Positions 46,931 to 59,700 of a DNA stretch of 64,000 bases are shown here, one piece after another. Position 1 is the first letter of the stretch. Each line of letters begins with the position of its first letter. Both the position numbers and the translations under genes were made by a program. The stretch is from NCBI RefSeq assembly GCF_964656455.1, contig NC_135714.1, forward strand, positions 125,482,131 through 125,546,130, in the 5' to 3' direction. The notes under the pieces were generated by a model. That model was given only the letters and a program-made list of their open reading frames with translations. It was not told the DNA's origin and made no database searches. Origin of the DNA: Halichoerus grypus. Taxonomy: Eukaryota > Chordata > Mammalia > Carnivora > Phocidae.

Positions 46931-49900
46931 TTAATAGAAATTATAAAATTATACCTATTACAGTATTCACATTATTCTAAGATGAAGTGACTGGAGAACT
47001 TAATAGAATATTATCATTTTTAAAATAGGAAATTAGCTTAGTAAAGCACACAAGTGATTCTACTTATTTATCCATGGGGTATCTCTATTAATTCTTCTGA
47101 AATGAGGATGTACTAAGTGAGCCAAAATTCCATTAAATACACACAAAGATAAATGACCTGAAATGGTCTCTTTGTAATGCTTTTGTTTTCTTTATAAATA
47201 ACTACAGATAGAAAAGAATAAAAATAATGATATTCTAATGAGAGCTAGTCAATTCTATTAGATACGAAAGCTAAATTATAATCTAACTGAAAAAATGTTG
47301 ATATAAAAAAATGGTTTTATTTTGGATAAGGATAGCCCATCATTCTTCCTCTAAGCTGATAGGCCAGATCTAATAATAACTGAATTCCAGGAGCCAGACA
47401 ATACACTTAGAAAATTCTAACAAACAGGCTTTTTGACCAAGTTATTAGATGTCTACGGGTTGGATCAGGGGTTTTTTTTCCTACAGATCCTTATTCCATA
47501 TTTTTTAAAAGTACACTTCTACTGCTCCAACAAGCATAATTACTGTAAAATATTTAGTATGCACTTGTGGATTTTTAAACCAATTCTCTAATCTTCAGTC
47601 AAAAAATCCTATTAAATCAAAAGTGAACTAAGTATTTTTCTTTGGAATTGTTACATAATTACATAAAGCAAATCTGTAGCCCTAGAGAGTGAACCAACAA
47701 AGAAATTAGGTACACCCAAACTGGCCGCAAGGAAATGAAAGAAGTTCAATGGGATAAGGAAAATTTTTAAAGCTAAATTAATATTCATTTAAAAGCTTTT
47801 TCTCCAGCATTTTTCTATTTTTAAACTATCTTTATCTATTTTATTAGAAGATACTTAATATTATTAACACTTTGTCACAATCTATTTCTAGTAGGTTACC
47901 CAGCTCAAAATGAGTTATTATTTTTGCTTTATATCTGCAAAAAGTAAACGTAATCTCATAATAAAATGTTGTAGTACATTCTCAATACATCTCCAATGGC
48001 CAGACTTTGAAGAAAGAGTAAAATAGTGAACATACTACCCATCGAATTAAAAGGACAAAGGTCTAAATAATGATTTTTTTCAACCGCAATCACACCATTT
48101 TTGTATATCATCAAGATATCTACAGCTATAATGATTGATCATCATTTATAAAATGGCTAGATTAGGCTCTTTCCAATAGTTTCTCTTTCTTAAGGTCTGG
48201 CTAGAACACTCCTTGCCAGACAGGCAGACACAAATGCTATCCCCAGAAATCTGCCTGTTTTCCAGTTTCTCTGCTTTGCCCCTTCCCTCCCAGCTGTCAC
48301 ACTAAAGAATCACTTCCTCTCTCTGGTTCCTATCTGGCCCTCTTTGTCCCTAATTCCCAGGAAGTTTACAAAGACTATTCATACCTTCAAAATATGCACA
48401 CAGACTCTTCCACACTTTTAAGCCATTGACTCTCTCCTTACAGATTGACAAAATCATTTCGTCCACTGACTGTTCTACTCACCAGTCAAGGAAAGTTGGC
48501 AAGTGGCTATTTCAACGTGCAGCATGTACAGGGTCTTCTTACTTGGTTATTACCAACTGTCTTCGTGTGCAAAACAACAGGCAATATATACCCCTCCTAC
48601 TTTTTATATGCTGCCTCCCAGGTCCCTGCATCTAGGAAAACTGTTCTGCCTCTTTCTCACTCAGAGTCTTGTTGTTGGAGCCCTCCCGGGTTCTGTAGGC
48701 ATTGGGTGCTTAGCATCAGCCAGACTCTAGGACAACTGCCTATTGTTACACAGGGCCTTAAATTGCAAGAAACAAAGAGAGTCCAAAGGGGTTAGATTTT
48801 TATTAAAAGTTTGAAAGAGACCATACGCTTTTCTGTCACTGGCAAAAGGCTACTCTAAATCAGAGGACGACAATCGGAAGGCTTGCTGGTCCAGTGACTC
48901 TACTTAAATGTCAACATATTCATGCTACGGTTTTGCCGCTGCCCCTCTCCCTTTTTTTTTTTAAGAGTAAGTTTTCCCACACACTAGTTTTAAAGTGCAA
49001 ATAAATACAAGACCCAGTCACTGTTTGGATTCAGTGTTTTCACTTGGAACCAGTGCCTTACAGATTATGACATGCAGCACACAGAAAATGGGATTAGAAA
49101 AGGTGCTGTGGCCATAGGGTTGTCCTCGGGCTGTAGAAGGCAGGGAAAACCCTTCATTATTCTTCCCCTCAGACTGAGGAAGCTCATGATAGCTATGTGT
49201 CACCTCTAATGTCATCGTCTCCCTCTCAGGCTTTGTCTCCCTGTCTCCCTCTTCCCTTCACTGTCTTCCCTCCATCACCCCTCCTCCCCTCTCCCCTTGG
49301 CTCCCAGGACCAGAGAAAGGCAGAAGAGCTGAAGAGTGGATCCACCATTCCCCTAAGGAATTAATAACCATGCCCAGCCCCAATGCAAGCCAGAAAGGAC
49401 TTTTCAATTCCAAATAAGGTGTTCGGAATCTTTAAAAGATGTACATTAAAAGTTAAAGAATTTGTTTTTTATTATTGCTGTGCAATCTGTTCAAATATTT
49501 AGTTCTTGAAAAAGGGGGGGTTCCATAATTCTTACATAAATCACTGTTAATGTCAGCTAATTTTTAAAAAGATACCGAGAAAAGTTACAATGGATATAGA
49601 AAAAGAAATCACCGTTTCTATCCGATGCTTAAAGTTAGAGCGGTGGGCTCTCAATACAGCTGTGCCGGAGCAGAACGCCTAAGAGTTCCATTTTTTTCCT
49701 ATTACAGAGAGGGAAAAAATGGTGTTGTTTGAAATTATCACCAAATCTCTTGAATTAAGAAATGGCCAATTAGGTTTTATCTAAATTATATAACAGCTTT
49801 CTCACGATCAAGCTAAATAACCTATGTCCTTTATAATCATGTTCATTGCACTTCTTGCTATTCAGAGCACAGATACACTAGGAAAGACAGGAAAATAAAA

Positions 49901-50290
49901 CATAAAAGAAAACAGCACCTAAAGCCATTTTATAAATTTATACAATTCCCCCATAAGAAGCCGATCAGAGGTTCTCAGTCTAGCGTTCTAGTCACTGCTT
50001 ATCCTGCATAAACAGACTCCTCCACCTGGATGAAAAGGTAACTTATACAAGGTCTTTATTTCCAGTAAACAAAAGATGCTTTGCAACACAGCTGAGGATT
50101 CACTGGAACAGGGGCTCCTCGGGCAATGGGGCTTGACAAAAGTATTCAGTAACTAAGAGTCATCAAACATCACTTTCACTTCTTTTCTGAAGCTCTTGTT
50201 TTGGATTGCTTATTGAATTTGGGTGACAGTATATGTAAAGTAAGGAATAAATTCTGATAAGGACAAGCTCAGGAAATGAAGAGCTCAGGC

Positions 50291-50293
<3 letters not shown>
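46931..50293. other. No gene recognised; long unique-looking stretch
   Basis: About 3.3 kb without a recognised transposon. Pyrimidine-rich at 49215-49315. The overlapping plus-strand frames at 48426-48795 have different, unrelated products in each phase and no domain. Confidence 0.45.

Positions 50294-50326
<33 letters not shown>
50294..50326 (+). repeat. (AC)n microsatellite
   Basis: About 16 uninterrupted AC units after 'aag', ending at 'ggca'. Uninterrupted length makes allelic variation likely. Confidence 0.98.
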
Positions 50327-50328
<2 letters not shown>

Positions 50329-51050
50329 CACAACTGTGTACTCTGGACAATTGTCTGCTCACTGTTTACTATATGAGCAGGCAAAAGAAATGTATTCAAA
50401 TGGCCAATACATAATTGAAGTTATTTTATTAGTCATCTAAGTAAATATAGAATCATTAAAAAATAAACATCAACTTGCAAAAACAGACTTGTTGATTATA
50501 ATGCTAGGATAAATATTTTCCACAATTTACTATGAAGCCCCATCAATTTTATTCCTTAGTTTTAAGAAAGTGACAATACGTTGAAGTGTATTTATACTGC
50601 TCATGGATTAGCTGACGTAAAAAAGGAAAAGAGGTACAAATTTTTCTTTCTAAGACATCCAGTTACTTGATTGTGAAGCCCGAGCAAGTGGGGTGGAAAG
50701 ATTCTAGGTGATCCCAAAATGTAAACCAGCATTCATTCATTCATCAGACAAAATTTAGATGGAAAAGTCTTTACTGAAAGGAAATGGACACATGCCCCCA
50801 ACGCAGCAGTCCTTTTTCTGAATATATATCCTCTTAGGTCCACAAAAAAACATGTACAGGAATGTTTATGGTTGCAAATAGAGGGGGAAACAACGGTATC
50901 CATTTCTAGGGAATGGTAAAATACTGAATATGCACACAACAGAGAACAGTCAGAGGCAGAATTCATGAGCCAGACTTACACTTAGCACCATGGAAATGGC
51001 TCAAAAACATAATTATGCATAATTTTTAATTTTTTAAAAGTAAGAAACTG

Positions 51051-51250
51051 GGATGCCTGGGTGGCTCAGTCGTTAAGTGTCTGCCTTCGGCTCAGGTCAT
51101 GATCCCAGGGTCCTGGGATGGAGCCCCGCATCGGGCTCCCTGCTCAGTGGGGAGTCTGCTTCTCCCTCTGCCTGCCGCTTCCCCTGCTTGCGCTCTCTCT
51201 CTCTCTCTGACAAATAAATAAATAAAATCTTTAAAAATATATAAATAAAT
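51051..51250 (+). mobile_element. Carnivore SINE with 15-bp target-site duplication
   Basis: Plus-oriented SINE from 'ggatgcctgggtggctcag' to an 'aaataaataaataaaatc' tail. Perfect direct repeats 'aaaagtaagaaactg' at 51036-51050 and 51251-51265. Confidence 0.97.
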
Positions 51251-51348
51251 AAAAGTAAGAAACTGAATGAGATTTATAGCATAATACCATTTATATAAAT
51301 GTTAAAACCTATTCAAAACAATACTATATTTTTAAGGGTATGCTTAAA

Positions 51349-51432
51349 TTTTATATATTATATATATTTTATATATATTTTTATATATTATATATAATTT
51401 TATGTGTGTTTCTATACACATACACACATATA
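51349..51432 (+). repeat. AT-rich low-complexity tract
   Basis: (TA)n-like sequence with internal self-complementarity, followed by a short 'acacatacacacatatatga' patch. Confidence 0.85.
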
Positions 51433-51735
51433 TGAGACATGAATTGCAAGAATATACATTAAGTACATTAGAGCAGAGTGTCTATGGGGCAAGACAATGG
51501 GAGTGGAAAATTAGGGACCACATGGGAAAACAATATGAAACAAAAGAGAGGCTTGCACCAACCAACCTCAGACATAGTGAGCCATGAATGAGGACCATGA
51601 TTAACTCAATTCTGTGTACTTGACAAAAAAAAATTTTAAAAGCATAAAGGACTTTGGAACCATAGTTATTGATGTTAGGATAAACCAATATATCTAAACA
51701 ACTAGCCATATCTAAAGATAAAATTCATCAGTGAC

Positions 51736-51951
51736 TTTTTTTTTAAGATTGTATTTATTTATTTATTCAGAGAGAGAAAGAGAGAGAGCACACAAGCAGG
51801 GGTAGGGGCAGAGGGAGAGAGAGAGAATCTTAAGCAGGCTCCACACCAAGCATGGAGCCCAACGTGAGGCTCAGTCTCACAACCCTGAGATCATGACCCG
51901 AGCTGAAATCAAGAGTCAGCTGCTCAACCAACTGGGCCACCCAGGCACCCC
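51736..51951 (-). mobile_element. Carnivore SINE, older variant
   Basis: Reverse-oriented SINE from a T-run to 'ccacccaggcaccccc'. The body has 'ctcacaaccctgagatcatg', as in the copy at 11504. Flanks 'catcagtgac' and 'catctgtgac' look like a decayed target-site duplication. Confidence 0.93.
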
Positions 51952-51967
51952 CATCTGTGACATTTTA

Positions 51968-54900
51968 AAAAACATAACAAAAAATTATAGATTAGTGATA
52001 TCCTCAAGCTGTAATATTTACAGTCAAGTACAATTTGGAAATCTTAAAAATCTTACACTGAAATTTTTCATTTGTAAAATCTATTTATGGGTCTGAGTAC
52101 ATTGAAACATGTGGAAGAAAAAAAAAAAGAAAATCACAGCAAGGAAAGAGCATCTAAACAGTGCATGGCAGCAATAGTGCTCACACGGCACATTTGTATC
52201 TCACTTATGGAATCAGGGTCATCCATGAGACAGCCGCCAGCACCTCCCCCACCCCTGGACCAGGCAGTTACATCGGGGAGCAGTTTCATTGCTTCGTTAC
52301 ATGTCCTGGGTATGGATTGAGCAGCTGAGAAGGAAAGCAATTATTTATATATAAATTCTGCCGCAGTGACCTGGCTGTTTAAGGTGAAATAGTGGGGTGT
52401 GATCTGAATGAAGACCCACGCCATGTCCCCAGTCCACTTTATATGGATCAGACATAGCTACACTGCACATTGTCTGATAAGAGTTTGCAAAACTCTGTGA
52501 AAGGTAAACTACCTTGTTAAAAACAACTAAATCAAAGCCATTCTGAGGGATTCATAATAGTTACCCAACCAGATGCTAATATGGAAACCAAAGACTCTCT
52601 ATGACTTTTATCACTCTAGTATCTTTGAAAATCTTTTACTATTATTTCTATTTCCAATGAAAATATGCACATATTGATTATATCATTATAGTTATAAAAC
52701 CGACACATTGTATTACTTACATAACAGCAGCAATATTTAAAATGTATTAACCTCTATCTTTACTGCTAAGGAAGTTGAATTAAATAATATATAAAAATGG
52801 CTAGCACAAAAAAAAATAACTAGTACTAAATTGCTTTTTCAGCAAATACAACTTGGAAATATCATCCTTTTTAAATCCATTACCTCTATTCATCATAACT
52901 TATAACACTGGTTACATGAGAATGCCTTGAGAAGTTACTGAAACCACACAAATGTCAATAATTATAAATGAAATGAATTCTTATAACATAAGGAGAATAA
53001 TAACTTATCTGAAGGATAATCCATGTCCATGAACCCTATCATTATCTCAACATTATAAAAAATTGCTAAATTGAAAAAAAGTTACTCATAAGAAATTATA
53101 GATATCAACCACTATGAGAACTGACCGACAAATAATACCTGTAAAATTCTCACTCTAAGCTAGTTATGGGAAGCTACACAATAAAAATGAATATACAGCA
53201 AAACACACCAACTAAAAAGCCGCAATGACACATAAATTTCAAAATGTGTATTTTTAGGAAATGAAAGCTAAGTTTAGGTAACAATTCACTGACCCTACAC
53301 ACACAAAAAAGTAGCAACACCCCAGGGTATTCAACCCATCATCTCAAGCAAACAATTTGTTTGACAAGAATTATAAGTCAAATCACCATATTCATAAGTG
53401 GCTGCAGAGCCATATTTTATGCTTCGGTACTATGTAGATGAAACCACATTTAGGCGAATTAAGAAATTTACTTCCTATTGTCTAATATTTCCCTGCTAGG
53501 AGACTGTCTACGAATGGTGAGGAAGAAAAATCTAGAAGATGTGTTACATGTTACCTATTTTTTAACACTAAAAATTATGCACAGACCAAGCAGGTCCTCA
53601 GATAGTTAAATGGTCACACCAGAAAGCTTATCTGAAATTCCTACAATAAATGGCCACCTTAAAAGTTTTAAAAAATACTGAGAAGTACTGAAAAATTTTG
53701 TTGGATTTTTTTTTCCCTCTCCCCTTTGCAACAGAATAAGGGAATGAAGCATTTTTCTTGGACACTGAGTATAATTATAACTAATCATCTCCTTCTCCTT
53801 GGAGCAACATTCGTTGACGTTCCTTCATTTTAGGGTGGCTGGCTGACACAATTCAAATATAATTACTCTTCTTGCATGATAAACTCCAGCACCGTGAGCA
53901 AATACAGTATGTCTCATTGTCAAGTATGACTAGACAGCAGCACTGTAATATAGACCTTTCAAGCCCTAGTGTAGCCCCCTGCCTTTGAAATCTGTGCGAG
54001 ATGACAAAACTGACTTTCATTTCCCTTGGACTTTCTCAAGGTATCCTTATTAAGAAAAAAAAAAAAGCCTAAAACCCATAAATTTAACCTACTGCCTGCC
54101 AATCACAATGGTTTCTGCTGTCAGACACTCATGATACATAACCACAAAATTTAAATGTTATTGTTTCATACAAGAGGAAAATGTTGCTCATGACTACCCC
54201 AAACAGTCATGTGACAATTCAGTGCATTTCCTTTGTTTGCCTCTTCCACCACTGAACAATAGCAAGAGCAGGAAACGTGTAGCCGATGGACCAAATGTGG
54301 AAGGAGCTACACAATAGGAAATGCAAACGTAGATCATTTTTCGTAGCTAGCTGGTGAGAGACAACTGCATGATGAGAAAGTTTGTTTTCCAAACATGTAT
54401 TTCATTTCAGATTAATAGTGATGCTTGCTTTTTGCATTCTCAAATGACTTTTAATTTTTAGGAAATCAAACTCATAATTGGATGATCACTGGAATACAAC
54501 TTTCACCAACTTCCGAAAAGGAAATAGTAAAAAAAAGAAAAAAAAAGGAACAAAGAACATCACATTGTCATGAATGTTGAGTTTCTGGAAGAAACAAAGG
54601 CTTGAAATTTAAATTGAAAATTTTCAACACGGCCTACCAGCCTCAAAGAGCTATGTTCTCATTAACATGGTGAACTATATGGCTTTCTCTCATATGTTCT
54701 GATTGATGGTTTTAAGAAAAACATATTTCTGTGGATGGCCACAAAACACAAACTTGGCATTTTGTCCCTTTTTGAATTACAGTGAAGAGCCAAATGTAAT
54801 TTTTACCTACTGTTTTCTGGAACAGGGTTTCAAACGGGCCTTCCAACTCTGGCTATGTTTTTATCTGAGTACACATAAACTCTCTTTCTCGGAGATGGAG

Positions 54901-56250
54901 CGCTGTCCATGAAACTATATCACATCACTGTCTGTGTGTTTATTTTAGGCTACCATGGGGACAATTACAGGCAGTTGGCTCTTTATTCCTTGACCTCCAA
55001 AAAATATATAAAGTAACCATTGACTTTTCATTAGCAGTGGATAGACTCAGCAGATGAAGAATCAGATTGTGATCACGGGCTCTTTTGTTTCTTGGGTGGG
55101 GAAACAACTTGGCTCAGCACATCCTCTGGCCTCATTCCTCCATGACAGGAAACAGTGGAATCTAAATAAAGTTATATCAAATTGAAAACAACTTTTGTTT
55201 GCTCTACACATATGAGCAAACCCTCAGCAATTTTTGCTTCCAAAATAGGCAGAATTCTACTACACAATTCGGTTGGAGAAAGGGTCCACTCCAGCCACTC
55301 AGAAATGTACAAATATATGTGGCTAGCAGCAGTTGGAGGCGACCTCTATATGAAATAACATGGAACCTTTGATCCCTGTATTTTCAGCAGCTGACTGGCT
55401 TGTTATAAGAAAATACCAATTGTAGTAAATGTATATACAGTCAAAACGGAGAAAGCGCACTATAGGGACTTGAACTTAACGTGTTTACCAATAACCTGGA
55501 AAATTCAAATTTAACTCTGTTGCAGATCAGGACCTCTAAAGTACACAAAGAGAGACCACTCATCTCCTTATAATACCAGGTCATCCTATGAAGGAAAGTC
55601 TGATGGTCTACAAGGGACTTGTTTGTTTTCAATAGGACACTATTCTAGCAATCAACAATGCAGTCACACTAACATACCTTGATGTCTTTCTCCTTTTGTT
55701 ACAGACAAAGCTTGCACTGAAACCTTTTCAATAGCAGCACCATTTTCAATTTAACCTTTTCATTTCCCTAGAAAACAGGATTCTACCCCTCTGAAAGCCA
55801 TCAAACCCACTGTTTTGATTTAGAATATTCATCTGATCCGTATTTGTCCCTTGAATGCATTTATACCCAGGCTTCTTTGGGTATGCTGCCCAAATGCAGA
55901 AGTCAATTAAAAATCAAAAGCCAATAAATATACAAACCCATCATGGGGATTACAAAACACACTTGCCTTAGTATTCTTTTTTCAAGTTTAGTGAAAGGAA
56001 TGGTAAAGAGACATGAATTTGTGATCCAGCTCCTCCACCCTTTCTTCATAATCACAATGCCCTCAGTCATCACTCCGCTGCCCACGTAGCTTAGTCCTAA
56101 ACCCTAATAAGCACAACTTCACTCAACTGACCTACTACCCATACAAAGTCTAAAACTCAGCAGTTTGAACTAAAGCGAACTGGTTATATAAGTGCAGCCC
56201 AAGCCCAAAAATAAAATAAAAACAAACCGAACAAGAACAGGTGACTGAGA
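51968..56250. other. SINE-free, unique-looking sequence; no gene recognised
   Basis: About 4.3 kb without any recognised transposon. The text around 53800-54300 and 54900-55100 has the balanced composition often seen in conserved noncoding DNA, but this is an impression, not a measurement. No splice-site-bounded coding exon was found. Confidence 0.4.
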
Positions 56251-56251
56251 G

Positions 56252-56705
56252 ATTTGCATTTGGTTTGCCATGTTGCTTCTACTCAAAGGCTGAAAATTCT
56301 TTGCCTTGCGCATTTAAATATGCATCAGCTCAGAAGAAGTTACACAATGTTTCCATCAGCAGAAGATGTGGCACTTAGAGAAAGCATCAGGAAAATAAAA
56401 ACTACAGACAAAATAGGGTGTATTTGCATATTTCACTTGAAATTAGGCTATGTTGCAGCATATTGGAAACTCATATGCATTGGATGTCAGCTGAGTTACT
56501 TTTCTTTCCCCCCAAGGTGACATTGGTGCTTGTCTTACCAAATATGATGCAACTGACAAGTGTTTTCATGTAAGGAAGATATATGCCTCCCATCACCTTG
56601 TCAAGCTGAGTGAAGGCAAACTCCAGCACATCCTTTCACAAGTGATTAGGTGGTCGGAGTCATTAAAAGTCATAAAGTTAGACTGCAGCAGTGTGCCATG
56701 CATAT
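56252..56705. promoter_or_regulatory. Cluster of POU-octamer-like motifs
   Basis: Two exact ATTTGCAT octamers (reverse complement ATGCAAAT) at 56252-56259 and 56422-56429. Three one-mismatch forms: ATATGCAT at 56318-56325 and 56473-56480, and ATGCATAT at 56698-56705. POU-domain factors bind ATGCAAAT. Five such words in 454 bases is suggestive, but AT-rich DNA raises the chance rate. Regulatory function is inference only. Confidence 0.25.
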
Positions 56706-57039
56706 ATATGAACTCATCCAAAGCTGTCCTCCTTGAAGCAGGTGAAAGCTCTCAACTTTGCCTCTGACCGAGTCATAAATTCTTGGCTTAGCTTTCTTTC
56801 TCTTAGCATACCTTTGAAATTATACTGAACAGTTAGTGCTGCTTTGGCCAGTCTCATTGTCCCCTGATTTCCCAACCAAGCCTCTAACGACTAGAGGTCC
56901 AAGCATCTGATTTTGGTTCCTGAACACAAAATAAACAACGAGATTGTCATTGCTTTTTCTACCATGGCACTTTTAATATTTTCAAAGTGCCTTACAAACT
57001 CTTGTCAATCAGCCTACTTAAAATTGTCTAAAAAGGCAA

Positions 57040-57185
57040 CAAGACAGAGAGTGGGATTATTTAACTGTTCTACAAAAGGAAGAAATTAAGGCACAGAGAG
57101 TCAAAGTGACACGGTCAAGAGTCTGCACCAGGATGGCTAACTAGGAGCTCAGAACAAAGTCTAACTTCTCATGTTATAAGCTTCT
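57040..57185 (+). repeat. MIR SINE
   Basis: 'gaagaaattaaggcacagag', 'agtcaaagtgacacggtcaa' and 'ctaggagctcagaac' are in MIR order. Confidence 0.6.
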
Positions 57186-57334
57186 ACAACCTTTCCACTT
57201 TCAGCCTCATCATTTCCCAGGGAATATATCTGATGTGCTATAAAACAGAAATACGTATGTTGCACCTGAGATGATGAGAATTTAAAATTTTGTAAATGTA
57301 CCATTGAAATGCATCATGAATTCCACTTTAAAAA

Positions 57335-57765
57335 AAAAAAATCTGTCCTAAAGAATCAGTTAAGTATATGAGCAAAAATGTATGCACAAGATGTTCAATA
57401 CATCATTATTTATAATAATTAACACCTGCAAACAATCCAGCTGTGCAAAAATAGGGAATTCTTAAGGTCCTATGATTAAATAGTATAAATCCAAAACATA
57501 TTTTTGAAGAACTTTTAATGCTAAGGGAAATAATCATGATATAATGTTTGTGAGAAAAGCAAGCTACAATACTTAAGGATTTCAACTATCATAAATGTAA
57601 AAATAAACAGGAGAAAAGGGACTAGAAAAAAACAATGCTAACAATATTTACCTCTATGTTAGGGATTGCATGCAATTGGAATTTTCTTTTTTAGAACCTG
57701 TGTAGATTTTCCAATTTTTCTACAATGAATGTCACTTACTTTTATAATTATAAAAAGAAAACATT
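57335..57765 (+). repeat. Old L1M 3' end
   Basis: Sense L1M words: 'acacctgcaaacaatccagc', 'taatcatgatataatgtttg', 'tatttacctctatgttaggg', and the ending 'ttccaatttttctacaatga' then 'cttttataattataaaaaga'. It is the same family segment as 12690-13360 in opposite orientation. Confidence 0.8.
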
Positions 57766-59289
57766 TAAGTTCCTGAGTGGATGCATAAGAAGGTACCCAC
57801 ATTCTAGAGGCCTCTTGCAAATCATTTCAACACAGACTACTCAATATTAAGCAATCTAAATGTTTTCTAAAACTCATCACAGCAACATACTCACTCAGAA
57901 TGTAGTCAGTCCTTGCCCCTGAGTGCATGAGCTTTGTCTTATTATGGATCTGATGTTTTAGCCAATGTACTTTTAAGATGTGGTACCTGAATGGATCTTG
58001 ATGGGCCACAGTGCTTTTCCTACAAGAATTTGATTTCCCTATCAATGCCTATAAGTGTGTTCATCCAGCAGAGATTGGATGCCATCATGACTGAATAGTG
58101 TGGTGAGGAAGGAGAAGTTGTAAGACTCACTTCAAACTCTTCAACTTTAATAAAACAATTTTGGGCTTTGAGCACTGCAGCAATCAAGAACAACTTCTCT
58201 TGGGCTAATCAGTGAGACATAAATCAACTCATTTCAGCCTACATAAAGGTCATTAAAAGAAAAGTTTTTAACCATCAGACATTCTAAAAGATAAAAAGCC
58301 AAGACTGGGATGCATGTGCCCTGTGTAATTTCTTATATTTCATTTTCCATTGTTCTGGGCCAACAACAAAACATAAAAAGGACCATGGTACTGACTATGT
58401 TAATATGATAAAAACAGAAAATTCTATATGCCTACCAAGTAGAACATACATTTATAAGAACTCGATTCTTTTCACCAAACATATGGATGTAATTTTCATG
58501 CCCGACGGCATCATCATTACATGGAGCAATTAGTTGTTGAAGTACATTTTTTGCTCAAGACTCTATAGCTGAAATCTTTTAAATATTCAAGCATATCAAA
58601 CATGTGGCTGAGAAACTGTTAGAAGAGACTAGGTTAGAGAAAAAGGAGGCTAGGGGTAAAGGTAATTATAAGCCCTCTGCATCAGGTCAATAGCTCTTCT
58701 CCCCTGGGCTCTCCTAGGAAGAAGCCCTCTGGTAGTTACACTTACTCAGCAGGAAGCCATTTTGATATTCTGCCCACACGTATTCTGCTCCTACATTCTC
58801 TTTTAGAAAAGACAAAGAACTAGAAACCAGTCAGAAGCTTTGCTGCTGGTTCTCATAAAATCTCAACATTTAACCCCTACAAAAAAAATTTATTCTAAAA
58901 AAAATTGCTATCAACAAAAAGACTTTCCCTTACTTCTTACTATAAAGGCTATAATTCAAATCCAGCCTATAGGAAAGTTCTGGGAATCTGCCTTTTCTTG
59001 TCCCTATTCATTCACTTTGAATCACAGGGCTAATAAATAGTGATATTAATAGAAGCTGAGCTTCAGGAATGAAAAAAGAAAAAAGAATAAAATTCTTAGA
59101 TAATCAAAAAGATGAATAATCAATAGTTTAAAGTTAGTAATGTAGTTAATGGCTCCAGTTAAGAACAGTTAGAACAAAGACTTTTCCTTATTTTAATTTT
59201 TATACTATTTTCCTCATTTAAAAACCAATAAATACGCAAGGCAGAAAAAGTTGTAAAGTAAATAAACATCCAATGAAAGAAATAAAATA
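57766..59289. other. No recognised feature
   Basis: Unique-looking AT-rich sequence with no gene or repeat I can name. Confidence 0.45.
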
Positions 59290-59700
59290 GTCCCACATAC
59301 TTCCAAGAAATAACAATTATCAGGAGTTGGTTATTCCTTGGAGTTTTATATATAAATAGGACTTTAAATGCATAAATATATTTCATCATATATATGTGTC
59401 ACAATTTATTTAATCTTTCTCAATTGTTGGACACATAGAGGGTATCTAATGTTTCACTATTATTAACTCTGACATGAACAACCCTGAAATATAAATCTTT
59501 CTGCATATTTGTGATTTCTTTTCTCTTTAGAGTAAATTCAAAACAGTGAAATTACTGAGTTCAAAGGGTATGAGCTTTTGAAGGCCTTTAAAATATATTG
59601 CTGAATGGCCTTCCACAAATTTTGTACCAATTTACACTCCCAAGAGAAATGTTTGTGAAAATGTCTTTCAAAATAATCCTGCTAGTCTTCTTTTTGTCTT
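59290..59700 (-). repeat. Old L1M 3' end, antisense
   Basis: Antisense words: 'caattgttggacacatagag', 'tctttctgcatatttgtgat', 'agtgaaattactgagttcaa' and 'ccaatttacactcccaag'. Confidence 0.75.

Larger units (their letters stand above)
50800..51620 (+). repeat. Old L1M 3' end, split by a SINE
   Basis: Sense L1M words on both sides of the insertion. Left: 'aatgtttatggttgcaaata', 'atggtaaaatactgaatatg', 'ggctcaaaaacataatta'. Right: 'gcataataccatttatataa', 'aaaacaatactatatt'. One fragment cut by the SINE at 51051-51250. Confidence 0.75.

Noticed and set aside
48426..48795. Three overlapping plus-strand frames
   Set aside because: All three phases are open with unrelated products, so composition is the simplest explanation.
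51349..51432. Possible cruciform or replication origin in the TA-rich tract
   Set aside because: Self-complementarity is explained by (TA)n low complexity, and no other origin feature is visible.
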